A DNA stretch of 64,000 nucleotides from Pleurocapsa sp. FMAR1 (GCF_963665995.1 NZ_OY762512.1:3720001-3784000), one strand, 5' to 3'. Shown: positions 27,024 through 36,866, counted from the stretch's first letter. Notes: a model not told the origin generated them from the sequence alone. Translations and numbers: made by a program.

Positions 27024-27758
27024 TTGATTTCCATGCCAGTAGATTTGCCATCTTGTCCATCATGTAATTCAGAACAAATTGTTAAAAACGGTCACATTCA
27101 CAATGGCAAGCAAAATTATAAATGTCGCGACTGTGGTAGACAATATGTGGAAAATCCACAGAATAAAATGATCGACCAACCAACCAAAAACTTGATTGAC
27201 AAATTACTCTTAGAGAAGATTCCTTTAGCTGGAATTGCCCGAGTTACAGAAGTTTCAGAACCTTGGTTACAGAGTTATGTCAATGCTAAATACGAATCAG
27301 TTTCTCAGCAAGTTAAAGTGAGAACAAAAAAAAAGGAAAATTAACGATTCAGTGTGATGAAATGTGGTCATTTGTCGGTAATAAAGCCAATAAACAATGG
27401 ATTTGGTTGGCTTTGGCTGCAAAAACTAAAGAAATAGTCGGGGTTCATATCGGCGATCGCCGTCGTCATGGAGCGAGAAAGCTATGGCAATCTTTGCCCT
27501 CAGTCTATCGACAGTGTGCCGTTTGTTATAGTGACTTCTGGGAAGCCTATGAACAGGTAATTCCTTCAAAACGCCATCAAGCGGTGGGGAAAGAGAGAAA
27601 AACCAATTACATAGAACGATTTAATTGCACAATGCGACAAAGAGTTTCTCGATTAGTCAGGAAGACTCTATCGTTCTCTAAGAAAATCGAAAATCAGATC
27701 GGGGCAATCTGGTATTTTGTCCATCATTACAACACGTCCTTACATCTTTAGGACTACC
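26977..27758 (+). mobile_element. IS1-family insertion sequence (782 bp)
   Basis: Near-perfect inverted repeats: GGTAGTCCTAAAGATGTAAG at the left, complement at the right ending at 27758. No clear target duplication is seen (left flank AATCTAAATT, right flank ATTTTAACTA), suggesting a later deletion next to it. Confidence 0.85.
27033..27751 (+). CDS. IS1 transposase (InsA + InsB', probable -1 frameshift)
   Basis: InsA (27033-27344) has the zinc-ribbon CPSCNSEQIVKNG ... YKCRDCGRQYV and an HTH. It ends at an A-rich tract (ACAAAAAAAAAGG) from which a shift gives InsB' (27345-27751) with CDEMWSFVGNKANKQWIWLAL, CYSDFWEAYEQVIP and ERFNCTMRQRVSRLVRK, the DDE residues. This is the standard IS1 programmed-frameshift layout; both parts look intact and the IS may be active. 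Confidence 0.85.
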
Positions 27759-28273
27759 ATTTTAACTAATTTCGTTTCAAGTCGAAAGACCTTTATTTTG
27801 AAAGAATACTTTCAGCTTTATCGGATATTTCAATTACGGATCGGGGGGTAGTATGAAAAACTTATCCACTATAGTCTCAAAAGTTGAAAATCCAGAAGAT
27901 GGTCTTTGGCTCAGTAAACGCAAAATTGCCGAGAAATTAGATATCTCGGTACATACCTTAAAGTCGTATCGTAAACTTTACTGGTGTGAAGGAATACACT
28001 TTCAATACATAAGTACACGAACAATTAAGTACAACAGTCTACTAATCATAAATTGGTTGGTAAATATTTTTTGCCCGGAAGCACACCAAAGAGGCTGGTT
28101 GACTGACAAAAGATGAAGAGAAAAACCTGAGAATAGAGATTCAGTAAAGAGTTGAGGGATTGACACAAAGCAAGGGGAGTCAGCACTCTGAGATTAGATA
28201 CCACTCATAATTTCAGAATACTGTGAATCAAAACTCCCGTCTCTACAATGCCTTGAATCAATGAATGAGTCAA

Positions 28274-28895
28274 TAGAAGTTTGAAGACAGAAGTATGAAG
28301 GCGCGAAGTTTCAAGTTTGTTCGAGGGCTTGTACCTCATACGAAGTTTGAAGTTTGAAGGCGCGAAGTTTGAAGGAATTCGGAATTCGGGAAGGATTTTT
28401 TGTAGCTCATACCTCACACCTCATACTTCGCGCCTTCATACCTCATACACAGGGCTATCGCCCAGATCGTCCGTCCTTCGGACGACTTCGATGCTTCGCA
28501 TCGTGTAGGGCGAAGCCCTGGTACCTCTACCAAACCTCTTTCGTCGTGAACGACGGGGCTTGCAACTATAGTGGAACAAAGGACTTGTCCGCATGTAGGA
28601 GGAAGTAGCTGTTTACGAAGTTTGAAGGAAGAAGTTTGAAGGAAGAAGGAAGAAAGATTTTTTGTACCTCATACGAAGGAAGAAGTAGCTGTTTTACTTC
28701 ATACTTCATACCTCATACTTCATACTTCATGTAGCTGTTTTACTTCATACACGGACTCTCTGTCCGTCGCCGTTCCCGAGGAGACGTCGGAACGCAGAGA
28801 GCGTTCACCTCACACTTCGCGCCACAGGGCTATCGCCCAGATCGTCCGTCCTTCGGACGACTTCGATGCTTCGCATCGTGTAGGGCGAAGCCCTG
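28274..28895 (+). repeat. GTCAA-bounded heptamer/palindrome element (insert 2a)
   Basis: Between GTCAA at 28269-28273 and 28896-28900 (627 bp between starts). Two 71-bp palindromes (28450-28520, 28825-28895). It differs from insert 1a in the module after the first palindrome (AAACCTCTTTCGTCGTGAACGACGG instead of a GCGATCG-containing version) and lacks the tandem duplication. Confidence 0.85.
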
Positions 28896-29455
28896 GTCAA
28901 GCTACTGACTGGTTACATTTATGTCATCTTCAAACTTGTATTTGGATGATAATTGCTTTAATACACACGGGCAATGTCAACCTGACAAAATGGTCGATGT
29001 ACATCCCTGGTCGAGGGAAGTTGGCTGGGGGTAGACAGAGACGTATTCAGCGTTGGCTAAACAATCCTCGAATCAATGTCCATCGAATCAGAAAGTCCTT
29101 GGTCAAAGCAGCACTTGATGATTGGTCAGAATCAAAAATATTTTTGGCATTAGACACTTCACTGTTCTGGGATGAGTATTGCCTTGTGCGGCTTTGGGTT
29201 ATTCATCGAGGGAGAGCTTTACCGTTGGTGTGGAGAGTGATGAACCATGAAAGTGCTAGTATTTCAGTTACCGATTATCGAGAGATGATTAAGCAGGCAC
29301 AAGTTAGGCTACGAGAATCAGTTAAGGTAATTTTACTCGCGGAGCGAGGATTTATACATACCGAATTGATGACCATGCTGACAACTCAACTAGGATGGCA
29401 TTATCGTCTCCGAATTAAGAGTAATACCTGGATTTGGCGTGGAAGTTGGTGTCAA

Positions 29456-30077
29456 CAGAAGTTTGAAGACAGAAGTATGAAGGCGCGAAGTTTCAAGTTT
29501 GTTCGAGGGCTTGTACCTCATACGAAGGAAGAAGTTTGAAGTTTGAAGGAAGAAGGAATTCGGAATTCGGGAAGGATTTTTTGTAGCTCATACCTCACAC
29601 CTCATACTTCGCGCCTTCATACCTCATACACAGGGCTATCGCCCAGATCGTCCGTCCTTCGGACGACTTCGATGCTTCGCATCGTGTAGGGCGAAGCCCT
29701 GGTACCTCTACCAAACTAAGAGCGATCGTGAACGACGGGGCTTGCAACTATAGTGGAACAAAGGACTTGTCCGCATGTAGGAGGAAGTAGCTGTTTACGA
29801 AGTTTGAAGGAAGAAGTTTGAAGGAAGAAGGAAGAAAGATTTTTTGTACCTCATACGAAGGAAGAAGTAGCTGTTTTACTTCATACTTCATACCTCATAC
29901 TTCATACTTCATGCAGCTGTTTTACTTCATACACGGACTCTCTGTCCGTCGCCGTTCCCAAGGAGACGTCGGAACGCAGAGAGCGTTCACCTCACACTTC
30001 GCGCCACAGGGCTATCGCCCAGATCGTCCGTCCTTCGGACGACTTCGATGCTTCGCATCGTGTAGGGCGAAGCCCTG
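29456..30077 (+). repeat. GTCAA-bounded heptamer/palindrome element (insert 2b)
   Basis: Between GTCAA at 29451-29455 and 30078-30082; the same 627-bp spacing as insert 1b. Palindromes at 29631-29701 and 30007-30077. Confidence 0.85.
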
Positions 30078-30825
30078 GTCAACCTAAAAACTTTCACTTT
30101 CATTTAGCAGAGGCAATTTGCTTACACAACGTACAGATTCACAAAGGTGAATTTTCTGGCAAAGTTCATGTGATTCTTGGTCGCAACAACGTTAACGGCG
30201 AACTATGGGCAATTGTCAGTAATGAAAAAACTACTCTACAAACCTTTGCTGAATATGGATTACGTTTTGATATCGAAGCGAATTTTTTAGATGACCAATC
30301 TGGTGGTTGGAATGTTCAACGCTCGATGATTCGAGATGTATGCGCTTTGTCCCGTTTGTGGTTTATCTTATCTGTGGCTACTCTCTACGTTAGTGCCCAA
30401 GGTGTTGAGGTAGTTCGTATTGGCAAACGAAGATGGGTTGATACTCATTGGTTTCGTGGTAATAGCTATTTTAGGATTGGTTGGGATTGGGTCAAAGCTG
30501 CACTCATTAATGGTTGGAATTTACTTCATTGCGTGACTTTCTCTAGTAATCAAGATCCCTCACCTGCAATGGCATCACGATCGCAATATCAAAAACGAGC
30601 AGATCAGTTGGAGTTCAAAGTTTTAACTTATTCCTACAATATTTCTTGAAAGTTTTGTCAGTCAATCAGCCAAAGAGGTATTGAAGTTTACTTATCCTTT
30701 TTGCCTTCTAATCAAAAGAAAAAACGCGGTCGTAAGACTCAATAGATTAATTTTAGCTTTGACATTCTAAAACATAAGTGCCTCTTAAGAGGCACAGATT
30801 CGCTACACCTTGTTTTTCACTAATC

Positions 30826-31812
30826 ATGACGACTCAAACCAAAATTAGAGGAAAATTCTATCCCATCCAAATTGAAGAATGGCTGGAAAGTATTAAGCAG
30901 CTAACTTTTTCAGAAATTAAAATTCTCTACTATTTGAGGATTACCGATCCATATAACAAAGGTATCAATATAACACCAGCACAGATTGCGAAAGATTTAT
31001 CTACAGAAGAAGCTGGTATGCACCGTTCTACTGTTAGTAGAGCATTAAAGTCTTTAGAGAGCAAAGGTTTTCTGGAAACGGAGTTGCTCCAGGTCTATAT
31101 CAAAGTTAATCCTAAAGGATTTCTCTCGAAAGAAAAAACAGCAGATGTTGCTACTACAAAACTAAATTGCAACCAGACAACACCAGTTGTGCCATCACAA
31201 CCAGATGTGCTTCCACGCAACATTGAGTGTGGTCAGACAACAGAATGTGCGACTAGACAACAAGCATCGCCTGAAACCAAGACTAAGCATGGCTTTCAAA
31301 AGTCTAAGACTTATATAGACTTTAAAGACTCTCTCTCAGAAAGCGAGCGAGAGTCTTTTTTTATATTTGTTCGGAAGCAAATTCAAAACTTTAATCAGCC
31401 CATCAACGATCTTGAAGCTTGGTTAGCCAGTCAAACAAAAGCACGGCAGAATCGCTGGGAGGTGTATTACCAGAAATTTCGAGAAGAAAAAAACAGTAGC
31501 TTCGCAAACTCCGACCGAAGTTCTACTATCTCTGAAGCCAAACAAAAAGCGATCGCTAGATATCAAGAATTTTTAAAGCGACAAAATAAACAATTAGAGC
31601 AGCATTTAGAACCGAATACAGACGTAAAAATCGAACGAGAAATAGATCGATCGAGGCACGATCACCAGCGTAGTATTAATAGTTTAGAAAGCCAATCAAA
31701 ACCAGTTGCCAAACCTCTCAGTCAAAAAACTGCCCAAGGTTGCGAAACCTTACGTAATTGGAGCATAGATCGAGATTTTGCTGGCAAAACAGTTCGTGGA
31801 GGTCTAGTATGA
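30826..31812 (+). CDS. Plasmid-type HTH replication-associated protein
   Basis: ATG at 30826 (MTTQTKIRGKFYPIQIEEWL) is preferred over the upstream 30778. A winged-HTH region (LTFSEIKILYYLRITDPYNKGINITPAQIAKDL, HRSTVSRALKSLESKGFLE) fills residues 25-90; the rest is polar, with a conserved-looking RQNRWEVYYQKFREEK. It overlaps the next gene by 4 nt (ATGA), so the two are translationally coupled. Similar proteins precede DnaB-like helicases on cyanobacterial plasmids; a role in replication initiation is inferred. Confidence 0.65.
   Translation: MTTQTKIRGKFYPIQIEEWLESIKQLTFSEIKILYYLRITDPYNKGINITPAQIAKDLSTEEAGMHRSTVSRALKSLESKGFLETELLQVYIKVNPKGFLSKEKTADVATTKLNCNQTTPVVPSQPDVLPRNIECGQTTECATRQQASPETKTKHGFQKSKTYIDFKDSLSESERESFFIFVRKQIQNFNQPINDLEAWLASQTKARQNRWEVYYQKFREEKNSSFANSDRSSTISEAKQKAIARYQEFLKRQNKQLEQHLEPNTDVKIEREIDRSRHDHQRSINSLESQSKPVAKPLSQKTAQGCETLRNWSIDRDFAGKTVRGGLV
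31324..31362 (+). terminator. Terminator-like hairpin inside the HTH gene
   Basis: AAGACTCTC ... GAGAGTCTT followed at once by TTTTT, entirely inside the coding frame (residues ~167-179). By form it is a rho-independent terminator and would cut transcription before the helicase gene. Confidence 0.5.
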
Positions 31813-33163
31813 ACGAACCAAATCTCCCTCCAGCCAATATCGAAGCCGAAAAGAGATTTTAGGTGGAATCTTACTCGACCCACAGGCAATGTATCGGATC
31901 GAAGCACAATTAAAACCCGAAGCCTTCTATGTCCTAGCTCATCGTGAAATTTATCAAACAGCCTTAAAACTCCATCATCGAGGCGAACCTACCGATCTCA
32001 TGGCAATCAGCAGTTATTTGAGCGATCGCGACCGATTAGACCGTGTAGGCGGTACGACTAAACTAGCTCAACTACTAAATCGTACTGTTTCGGCAGTCAA
32101 TATTGATCGCTACGCCAACTTGATTGTGGATAAGTATTTGCGACGTAAGGTTATTGAAGCGGGAAATAAAATAGTTGACTTGGGCTATGATTCTACTATC
32201 GAACTCGAACGGGTTTTAAATGATTCGCAGAGAGCCATCTTTAGTGTTTCTCAACAAAAGCTAAAATCTGATACTGAAGATAATAGCGAAATTGCCATGT
32301 CAGCATTTAACCTGCTAGAAGCTGATAATCCTATCTATCCTACTGGAATTGAGGAGTTAGATGCTCTGATGATCGGATTTGAACCAGGAACCTTAACTAT
32401 TCTGGCTGGTAGACCGTCTATGGGCAAAAGCGCGATCGCTCTATTTATGGCTCTTCAAGAGTTGATTATCCACAAGCTACCTGTAATTATCTTTTCTTTG
32501 GAAATGTATAAGTATCAGTTAGAGTATCGACTTTGGAGTTTGATGAGTCGTATGGATTGCTATCAGGAATTAAATCTAACTCCAATTTCTGTCGAACGTC
32601 TTCGCGGTTATCGCGCTAAACTTTCTTCTCTAAGCGTAGCTGAAATGGATAGCATTGCCAAGATTGTCAAAATTGCGATGGAGTTACCCCTCTACATGAA
32701 TGAGAATCGCGGCATCAATGTAACTGGGATTGCTTCTGAGTGTCGTCGGGTCAAAGCTAGAGAAGGTAGGTTAGGTTTGGTAATAGTAGATTATCTACAA
32801 ATGATGGCTACCGATAGTGGTGGCAATCGTAGTTACGATCTTGGTGATGTCGCTAGAGAACTATACAAACTGGCGGGAGAGCTAGATGTGCCAATTTTAG
32901 CTCTTTCCCAAGTCAGTCGAGGTGTAGAAAGCAGACAGAATAAACGTCCGTTGATGTCAGATCTTTCTCAGTCGGGAATTCTAGAGATGGTAGCGGATAA
33001 TATTATCTTTGCTTATCGGGATGAATATTATGACCGAAAGACTTCACAACCAGGAATTTTAGAATTGATTTTGGCTAAGGCGAGACATGGCAAGACGGGA
33101 ACGGCAGAGGTGCTATTCGACGACTCTTCTGGAATAATTCGTTTTCTTAAAGAATTTGTTTGA
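31809..33163 (+). CDS. dnaB: DnaB-type replicative helicase (5' frameshift)
   Basis: The true start is ATG 31809 (MNEPNLPPANIEAEK), after which the frame shifts at an AAAA tract near 31849 (an extra A would give AEKEILGGILLDPQAM). The rest is in frame from 31864 to 33163. DnaB N-terminal domain, linker, and RecA-like core are complete: Walker A GRPSMGKSAIAL, LVIVDYLQMM Walker B, ALSQVSRGVESRQNKRPLMSDLSQSGILEMVADNIIF. Hexameric 5'-3' helicase for island or plasmid replication. Either a sequencing error or a recent inactivation explains the shift. Confidence 0.85.
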
Positions 33164-33270
33164 ACAGCTAAAATCTCAAATTAAGAATTTAGCAAGACTA
33201 ATTATTTTAAGTGATCTTCAGCACAATGAGCGGCTATTAACTTGAGTATTTCTATTAATGGAGTTTTTTA

Positions 33271-33564
33271 ATGAACAAAGCTGAAATAGAAGCTATTGTA
33301 GAAGCCAAGATTGAAGCTATATTTTCTCGTTTATTTAACTACGAAATACGGAGCGATGTTGAATTTCTGCCAACAAAAGATGCCTATCGTAAGCTTGGCT
33401 ATAGTTCTGGCAAAAACTTAAGAACCACCGTCGAAAATGGAACTTTTAGATTGGGAATTGAAGTGCAAGACAGGCGATCGCCTGATAGTGTCTATGCTAA
33501 CTATTATTTCAACATACCAGCCTGTATAAAACGACTAAACACACCACCTGAAAAAAGAGCCTAA
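33271..33564 (+). CDS. Small protein next to tRNA fragment (97 aa)
   Basis: MNKAEIEAIVEAKIEAIFSRLF then FLPTKDAYRKLGYSSGKNLRTTVENGTFRLG: a helical start and a possible HTH/excisionase-like core. Its place about 330 bp from the tRNA-Thr fragment fits a recombination directionality factor, but there is no firm match. Confidence 0.45.
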   Translation: MNKAEIEAIVEAKIEAIFSRLFNYEIRSDVEFLPTKDAYRKLGYSSGKNLRTTVENGTFRLGIEVQDRRSPDSVYANYYFNIPACIKRLNTPPEKRA

Positions 33565-33890
33565 TGTTAATTTACAGAGTCAGGAAACGAATGCTACGCT
33601 GTTTCATAATTCGATACGATCGCTGTAATTGGTCTGATAGCGCAGGCAAAAAACGAGAAAAACAAAAAATTAGTCTCTAATAATAAAAGAGTGTCTACCA
33701 ATGTAATTTTCGATTTCTTTCACAATTATTGGGGCGATCGCTTTTTTGTTAACTACTATTTCGCTCTTTAAAATCTAGATCGTATTTAGATCGCTTTTCA
33801 AAAACTATCGATTAGGAAATAGCAAGTAAAAGCCAAAAGCCTGTATGGGTATAGCTTTCATCTTATACTTTCTATTTCATGCTCATTGCC
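33565..33890. other. Intergenic before tRNA fragment
   Basis: No gene supported. Two HIP1-like sites occur (TACGATCGCT, GGGCGATCGC). A short overlapping frame from 33564 (CFIIRYDRCNWSDSAGKKREK) is too short to call. Confidence 0.4.
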
Positions 33891-33941
33891 TTTTACTGAT
33901 TTGTAATCAGCCGGTCGCAGGTTCAAGTCCTGTTGCCAGCT
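33891..33941 (+). tRNA. 3' fragment of tRNA-Thr (UGU), likely att site
   Basis: From the anticodon arm onward the sequence is tRNA-like: ACTGA-TTTGTAA-TCAGC with anticodon TGT, a T-arm GCAGG-TTCAAGT-CCTGT and an acceptor end TTGCCAGC plus T. The 5' half (acceptor 5' strand and D-arm) is absent: the preceding bases do not form GCTGGC...AGCTCA. Such 3' tRNA pieces are left by integrases that use the gene as attachment site. Confidence 0.75.
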
Positions 33942-33988
33942 TTATTCGTCCTGTAAGGAAGAAGCAGGAAGGCTTTTGTTAACCAACG

Positions 33989-34008
33989 GTCAGAGTAATC
34001 TCTGACCA
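33989..34008. terminator. Hairpin downstream of the SLC13 gene
   Basis: GGTCAGAG-TAAT-CTCTGACC, 12 bp beyond the stop of the minus-strand transporter gene. There is no U-tract, so termination is only a possibility. Confidence 0.35.
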
Positions 34009-34019
34009 GTTTGGAATTG

Positions 34020-35924
34020 TCAAAAAGGGTAAAATAGGGGAGTTAGAGTAACTGTAATCAGCCAAAATAAAATATTTAGGGGAATACCGACGCGCATAAA
34101 ATCGGTAAACTTATAGCCTCCTGGTCCATATACCATCAGATTTGTTTGATAGCCGATAGGAGTAGAAAAGCTGGCGGAGGCAGCGATCATAATAGCGATC
34201 GCAAAAGGCATAAAGCTAACGTCCAAGCTTTTAGACAAAGCTAGGGCAATAGGAAAGATCAATGCTGCTGCTGCGTTGTTGGTAATTGCTTCGGTGAGAA
34301 TATTGGTAACACCATAAATTATCGCTAAAGCTAGCCAGGGATTATCTCCTGCAAAATGAGTCAGGCTAGATGCGATCGCTCCTGCTGCCCCCGTAGACTC
34401 TAATGCCTTGCCGATACTCAAAGCTGCGCCAATTACTAATAGTACCGACCATTCAATATTACGCAATGCCCTAATTGAGGAACAGCAGCCTGTTAAAATC
34501 ATAACGATTGAAGCCAAAATTGCTGCCTTGAGCATACTCATCAAGCCAAAAGCAGTTAGAAAAACCATAACTGCCAAAATTGCGATCGCCAGAGTCGCTT
34601 TTTCGTGACGTAGAGGCTCAGTATCAGGAATACCGTTAACTAGATAAAAGTCATTGGATATACGCTGTTGAGCTAAAAAATTGGCGTTGGCTTCTAATAA
34701 TAGAGTATCTCCAGGTCGCAGACAGATACTACCTATTTTGCCTCGTAAACGTTCGCCGTTACGGGCTACAGCTAAGACCACAGCATTGTACTGAGTCCTA
34801 AATTTACCTTCGCGAATGGTTAGACCCACCATCGGACAAGTATTAGATACCACTGCTTCAATTAAACACCTCTCAGAGCGCGGAGTATCGAGCTTGAACA
34901 CTTCATCAGTATCAGGCTGTAGTCCTCTGAGGCGATGCAAATCCACAATTGAATCAATCATGCCAATAAATGCCAGGCGATCGCCATCTCGCAAAATTTC
35001 TTTGGGGCTAACCGCAGGTATAACGAGCCGATCGCGCATAATTTCAACTAAATATAATCCTGGTAGGTGTCTTAAGCCCGCATCTTCAATACTCTTGCCA
35101 GCTAGGGGACTATTCTTAGAAACCATCATTTCTACGGTGTACTGGCGCACATCATCGTTTTCGCTAATTACAGGCTGACGATTTGGTAAGACCCAAGGAT
35201 GAGCAACAAACAAATAAATCATCCCAGCGATCGCGCAGGGCAATCCGACTACCGCTAAATCAAATAACTTCAAGCCAGGTAAATCTGTCGCCGATATCAA
35301 TAAGCCATTAACAACTAAATTGGTACTAGTACCAATTAAAGTACAAATGCCCCCAAATATAGCTGCATAACTCAGGGGAATCATTAATTTAGAAGGACTG
35401 ATTCGCAGCTTTCTAGACCAATTACTCACCACAGGAATAAACATCGCCACTACGGGAGTATTATTGAGAAAAGCACTCATGCCCATTACAGGAGTCATCA
35501 AACGTAATAGAGCAGCATTTTGTCCTTTGGGCAAGCCTAAAACTCTTTGGGAAATCCAGTTTAAACCTCCCGTTTGCGATAAACCAGTAACTACAATATA
35601 AAGTACGGCTACAGTAATCATGCCTGGATTGCTAAACCCAGCCAAAGCATCTGACTCGCTCAAAATGCCGCTAACATACAAAACTCCCGTACCACCTAAA
35701 AAAATAATTTCTGCGGGTAAAGTCGCGATCGCGTTAAGCACAAAAACACCGAGAGTAACGGCAATTGTTGCCCATCCTTGCCAAGAAAGCTCGAAACCAG
35801 AATCAGCAACCAACGAAAATAAACCAATGGCGCAGGAGGCAATAAGACCTACCAATGCTAATAAAAATAGTTGTTTACGAGTCCTAAAAGCGAAAATACG
35901 GCTAGAAAATCGTCGCGTCTCCAT
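34020..35924 (-). CDS. SLC13-family permease with TrkA-C domains
   Basis: 634 aa. N-terminal membrane half with about six helices (LFLLALVGLIASCAIGLF; ILYIVVTGLSQTGGLNW), SNTPVVAMFIPVV-type signature (FLNNTPVVAMFIPV), and a central cytosolic part with two RCK_C/TrkA-C domains (SPLAGKSIEDAGLRHLPGLYL; CPMVGLTIREGKFRTQYNAVVL). The C-terminal membrane half repeats the fold and has ITNNAAAALIFPIALALS. Transports a small anion such as sulfate or a dicarboxylate; the substrate is not clear. Single gene, first chromosomal gene right of the island. Confidence 0.9.
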   Translation of the reverse strand: METRRFSSRIFAFRTRKQLFLLALVGLIASCAIGLFSLVADSGFELSWQGWATIAVTLGVFVLNAIATLPAEIIFLGGTGVLYVSGILSESDALAGFSNPGMITVAVLYIVVTGLSQTGGLNWISQRVLGLPKGQNAALLRLMTPVMGMSAFLNNTPVVAMFIPVVSNWSRKLRISPSKLMIPLSYAAIFGGICTLIGTSTNLVVNGLLISATDLPGLKLFDLAVVGLPCAIAGMIYLFVAHPWVLPNRQPVISENDDVRQYTVEMMVSKNSPLAGKSIEDAGLRHLPGLYLVEIMRDRLVIPAVSPKEILRDGDRLAFIGMIDSIVDLHRLRGLQPDTDEVFKLDTPRSERCLIEAVVSNTCPMVGLTIREGKFRTQYNAVVLAVARNGERLRGKIGSICLRPGDTLLLEANANFLAQQRISNDFYLVNGIPDTEPLRHEKATLAIAILAVMVFLTAFGLMSMLKAAILASIVMILTGCCSSIRALRNIEWSVLLVIGAALSIGKALESTGAAGAIASSLTHFAGDNPWLALAIIYGVTNILTEAITNNAAAALIFPIALALSKSLDVSFMPFAIAIMIAASASFSTPIGYQTNLMVYGPGGYKFTDFMRVGIPLNILFWLITVTLTPLFYPF

Positions 35925-36077
35925 GCTTAATCCCCTAGAGATATTAATTTCTAAGTCAGTGTATCACGAATAAATCTTAAGCGTTTTAAAATGCAATTGA
36001 ATATTAATCCTACTTAATTTTAAAATTTACTGCACCTGAAAAATCCTTAATTTAGCTAGAGCATATAGCAATTAAAC

Positions 36078-36866
36078 ATGAGCAAATTAACTGTAGAATC
36101 TCAAAAATCAGAGATAATTAAATATCTGACTCAAAATAACTTTTTGTTTAAGGATTTGGATCGATCGTGGCTAGCCAAACAAATCGCTTCACAGCAGTTT
36201 ATTGAGGAAAAGTTATACTCTAGTCGCCCTGTATATACGGCATTTCGCCCCGATACATCTTTAGAATATTTATATGTAGTAATTCAGGGTGGACCAATTG
36301 TTGTTCGCACCACTCCTTTAGACCGTATTATTGCCCTAACCTATGCCAATAGCTGTTTTGGAATGCAAAATTTGGCTTTGAGCTATGGTAATTTCTCCAG
36401 TGGTTTTCCTAGTTTGGTAGAAGCTTATAAAACGGCAGACGTAGTTAAAATTCCGCTTGAGGTGATTAAATCAATACATCAAGAATGTGAAATATTTCGT
36501 CAGCGTTATGGGCTGATGTTTGAATTGCAGGAAAAATTTCAATATCATCTGCTCAATTGCAGCACTTACCCTCCTCAAGCCGTGGCAGCCTTATTAAGAG
36601 CTTTGATTTATCAAGAAAGAGGACTAGGTAATCAACCTCAAGCTGATGGAGTATTTGTCTTCGATTTGCCCGTAGATGTGATTGCCAAAGCTTGCCAACT
36701 AAATAATCGCACGGTCGAACAAGTTTTAAAGGGAATGACAAAGGTTGGGTTGCTTAAATCCCAAAAAGGTTCTCAAAATGATTTGCTGAGTGTAGTTAAT
36801 CCAGAAGAATTGAAGGTAGTTTATGGAGCAACTCGCGATAAAGTTGCTTGGTGGCCTTTACGTTAA
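36078..36866 (+). CDS. Crp/Fnr-like regulator, cyanobacterial subgroup
   Basis: 262 aa. Residues 40-150 form a cNMP-binding-like beta-roll (VYTAFRPDTSLEYLYVVIQGGPIVVRTTPLDR), but without the PRSx ligand motif. The C-terminal winged HTH contains VFDLPVDVIAKACQLNNRTVEQVLKGMTKVGLLK. Probably a transcription factor whose effector site has degenerated. Divergent from the SLC13 gene by 150 bp. Confidence 0.65.
   Translation: MSKLTVESQKSEIIKYLTQNNFLFKDLDRSWLAKQIASQQFIEEKLYSSRPVYTAFRPDTSLEYLYVVIQGGPIVVRTTPLDRIIALTYANSCFGMQNLALSYGNFSSGFPSLVEAYKTADVVKIPLEVIKSIHQECEIFRQRYGLMFELQEKFQYHLLNCSTYPPQAVAALLRALIYQERGLGNQPQADGVFVFDLPVDVIAKACQLNNRTVEQVLKGMTKVGLLKSQKGSQNDLLSVVNPEELKVVYGATRDKVAWWPLR

Larger units (their letters stand above)
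28223..30649 (+). pseudogene. IS4-family transposase, copy 2, split
   Basis: Blocks 28223-28273, 28901-29455 and 30083-30649 match copy 1; the 197-aa and 159-aa frames within the last two blocks are identical at the protein level. This copy has one extra nonsense change (TGG to TGA) in the first block just before the first GTCAA. Same LAERGF in place of LADRGF. Confidence 0.8.
28095..30669 (+). mobile_element. IS4-family element, copy 2 (2575 bp)
   Basis: Ends CTGGTTGACTGAC and GTCAGTCAATCAG; direct repeat CCAAAGAGG on both sides (28086-28094 and 30670-30678). The restored host frame confirms the insertion boundaries. Contains the same two heptamer/palindrome inserts as copies 1 and 3, so it moved as a non-autonomous unit or was converted after moving. 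Confidence 0.9.
27853..30745 (+). pseudogene. Small HTH protein gene split by IS4 copy 2
   Basis: The first part (27853-28094) encodes an 80-residue segment with a helix-turn-helix (WLSKRKIAEKLDISVHTLKSYRK). IS4 copy 2 (28095-30669) plus a 9-bp duplication interrupts it, and 30679-30745 continues the same frame as IEVYLSFLPSNQKKKRGRKTQ. Restored length is about 102 aa. It resembles small excisionase-like or plasmid regulators. Present state is non-functional. Confidence 0.8.

Noticed and set aside
33271-33941. Complete tRNA gene at 33.9 kb
   Set aside because: The 5' acceptor strand and D-arm cannot be found in the 40 bases before the anticodon arm.
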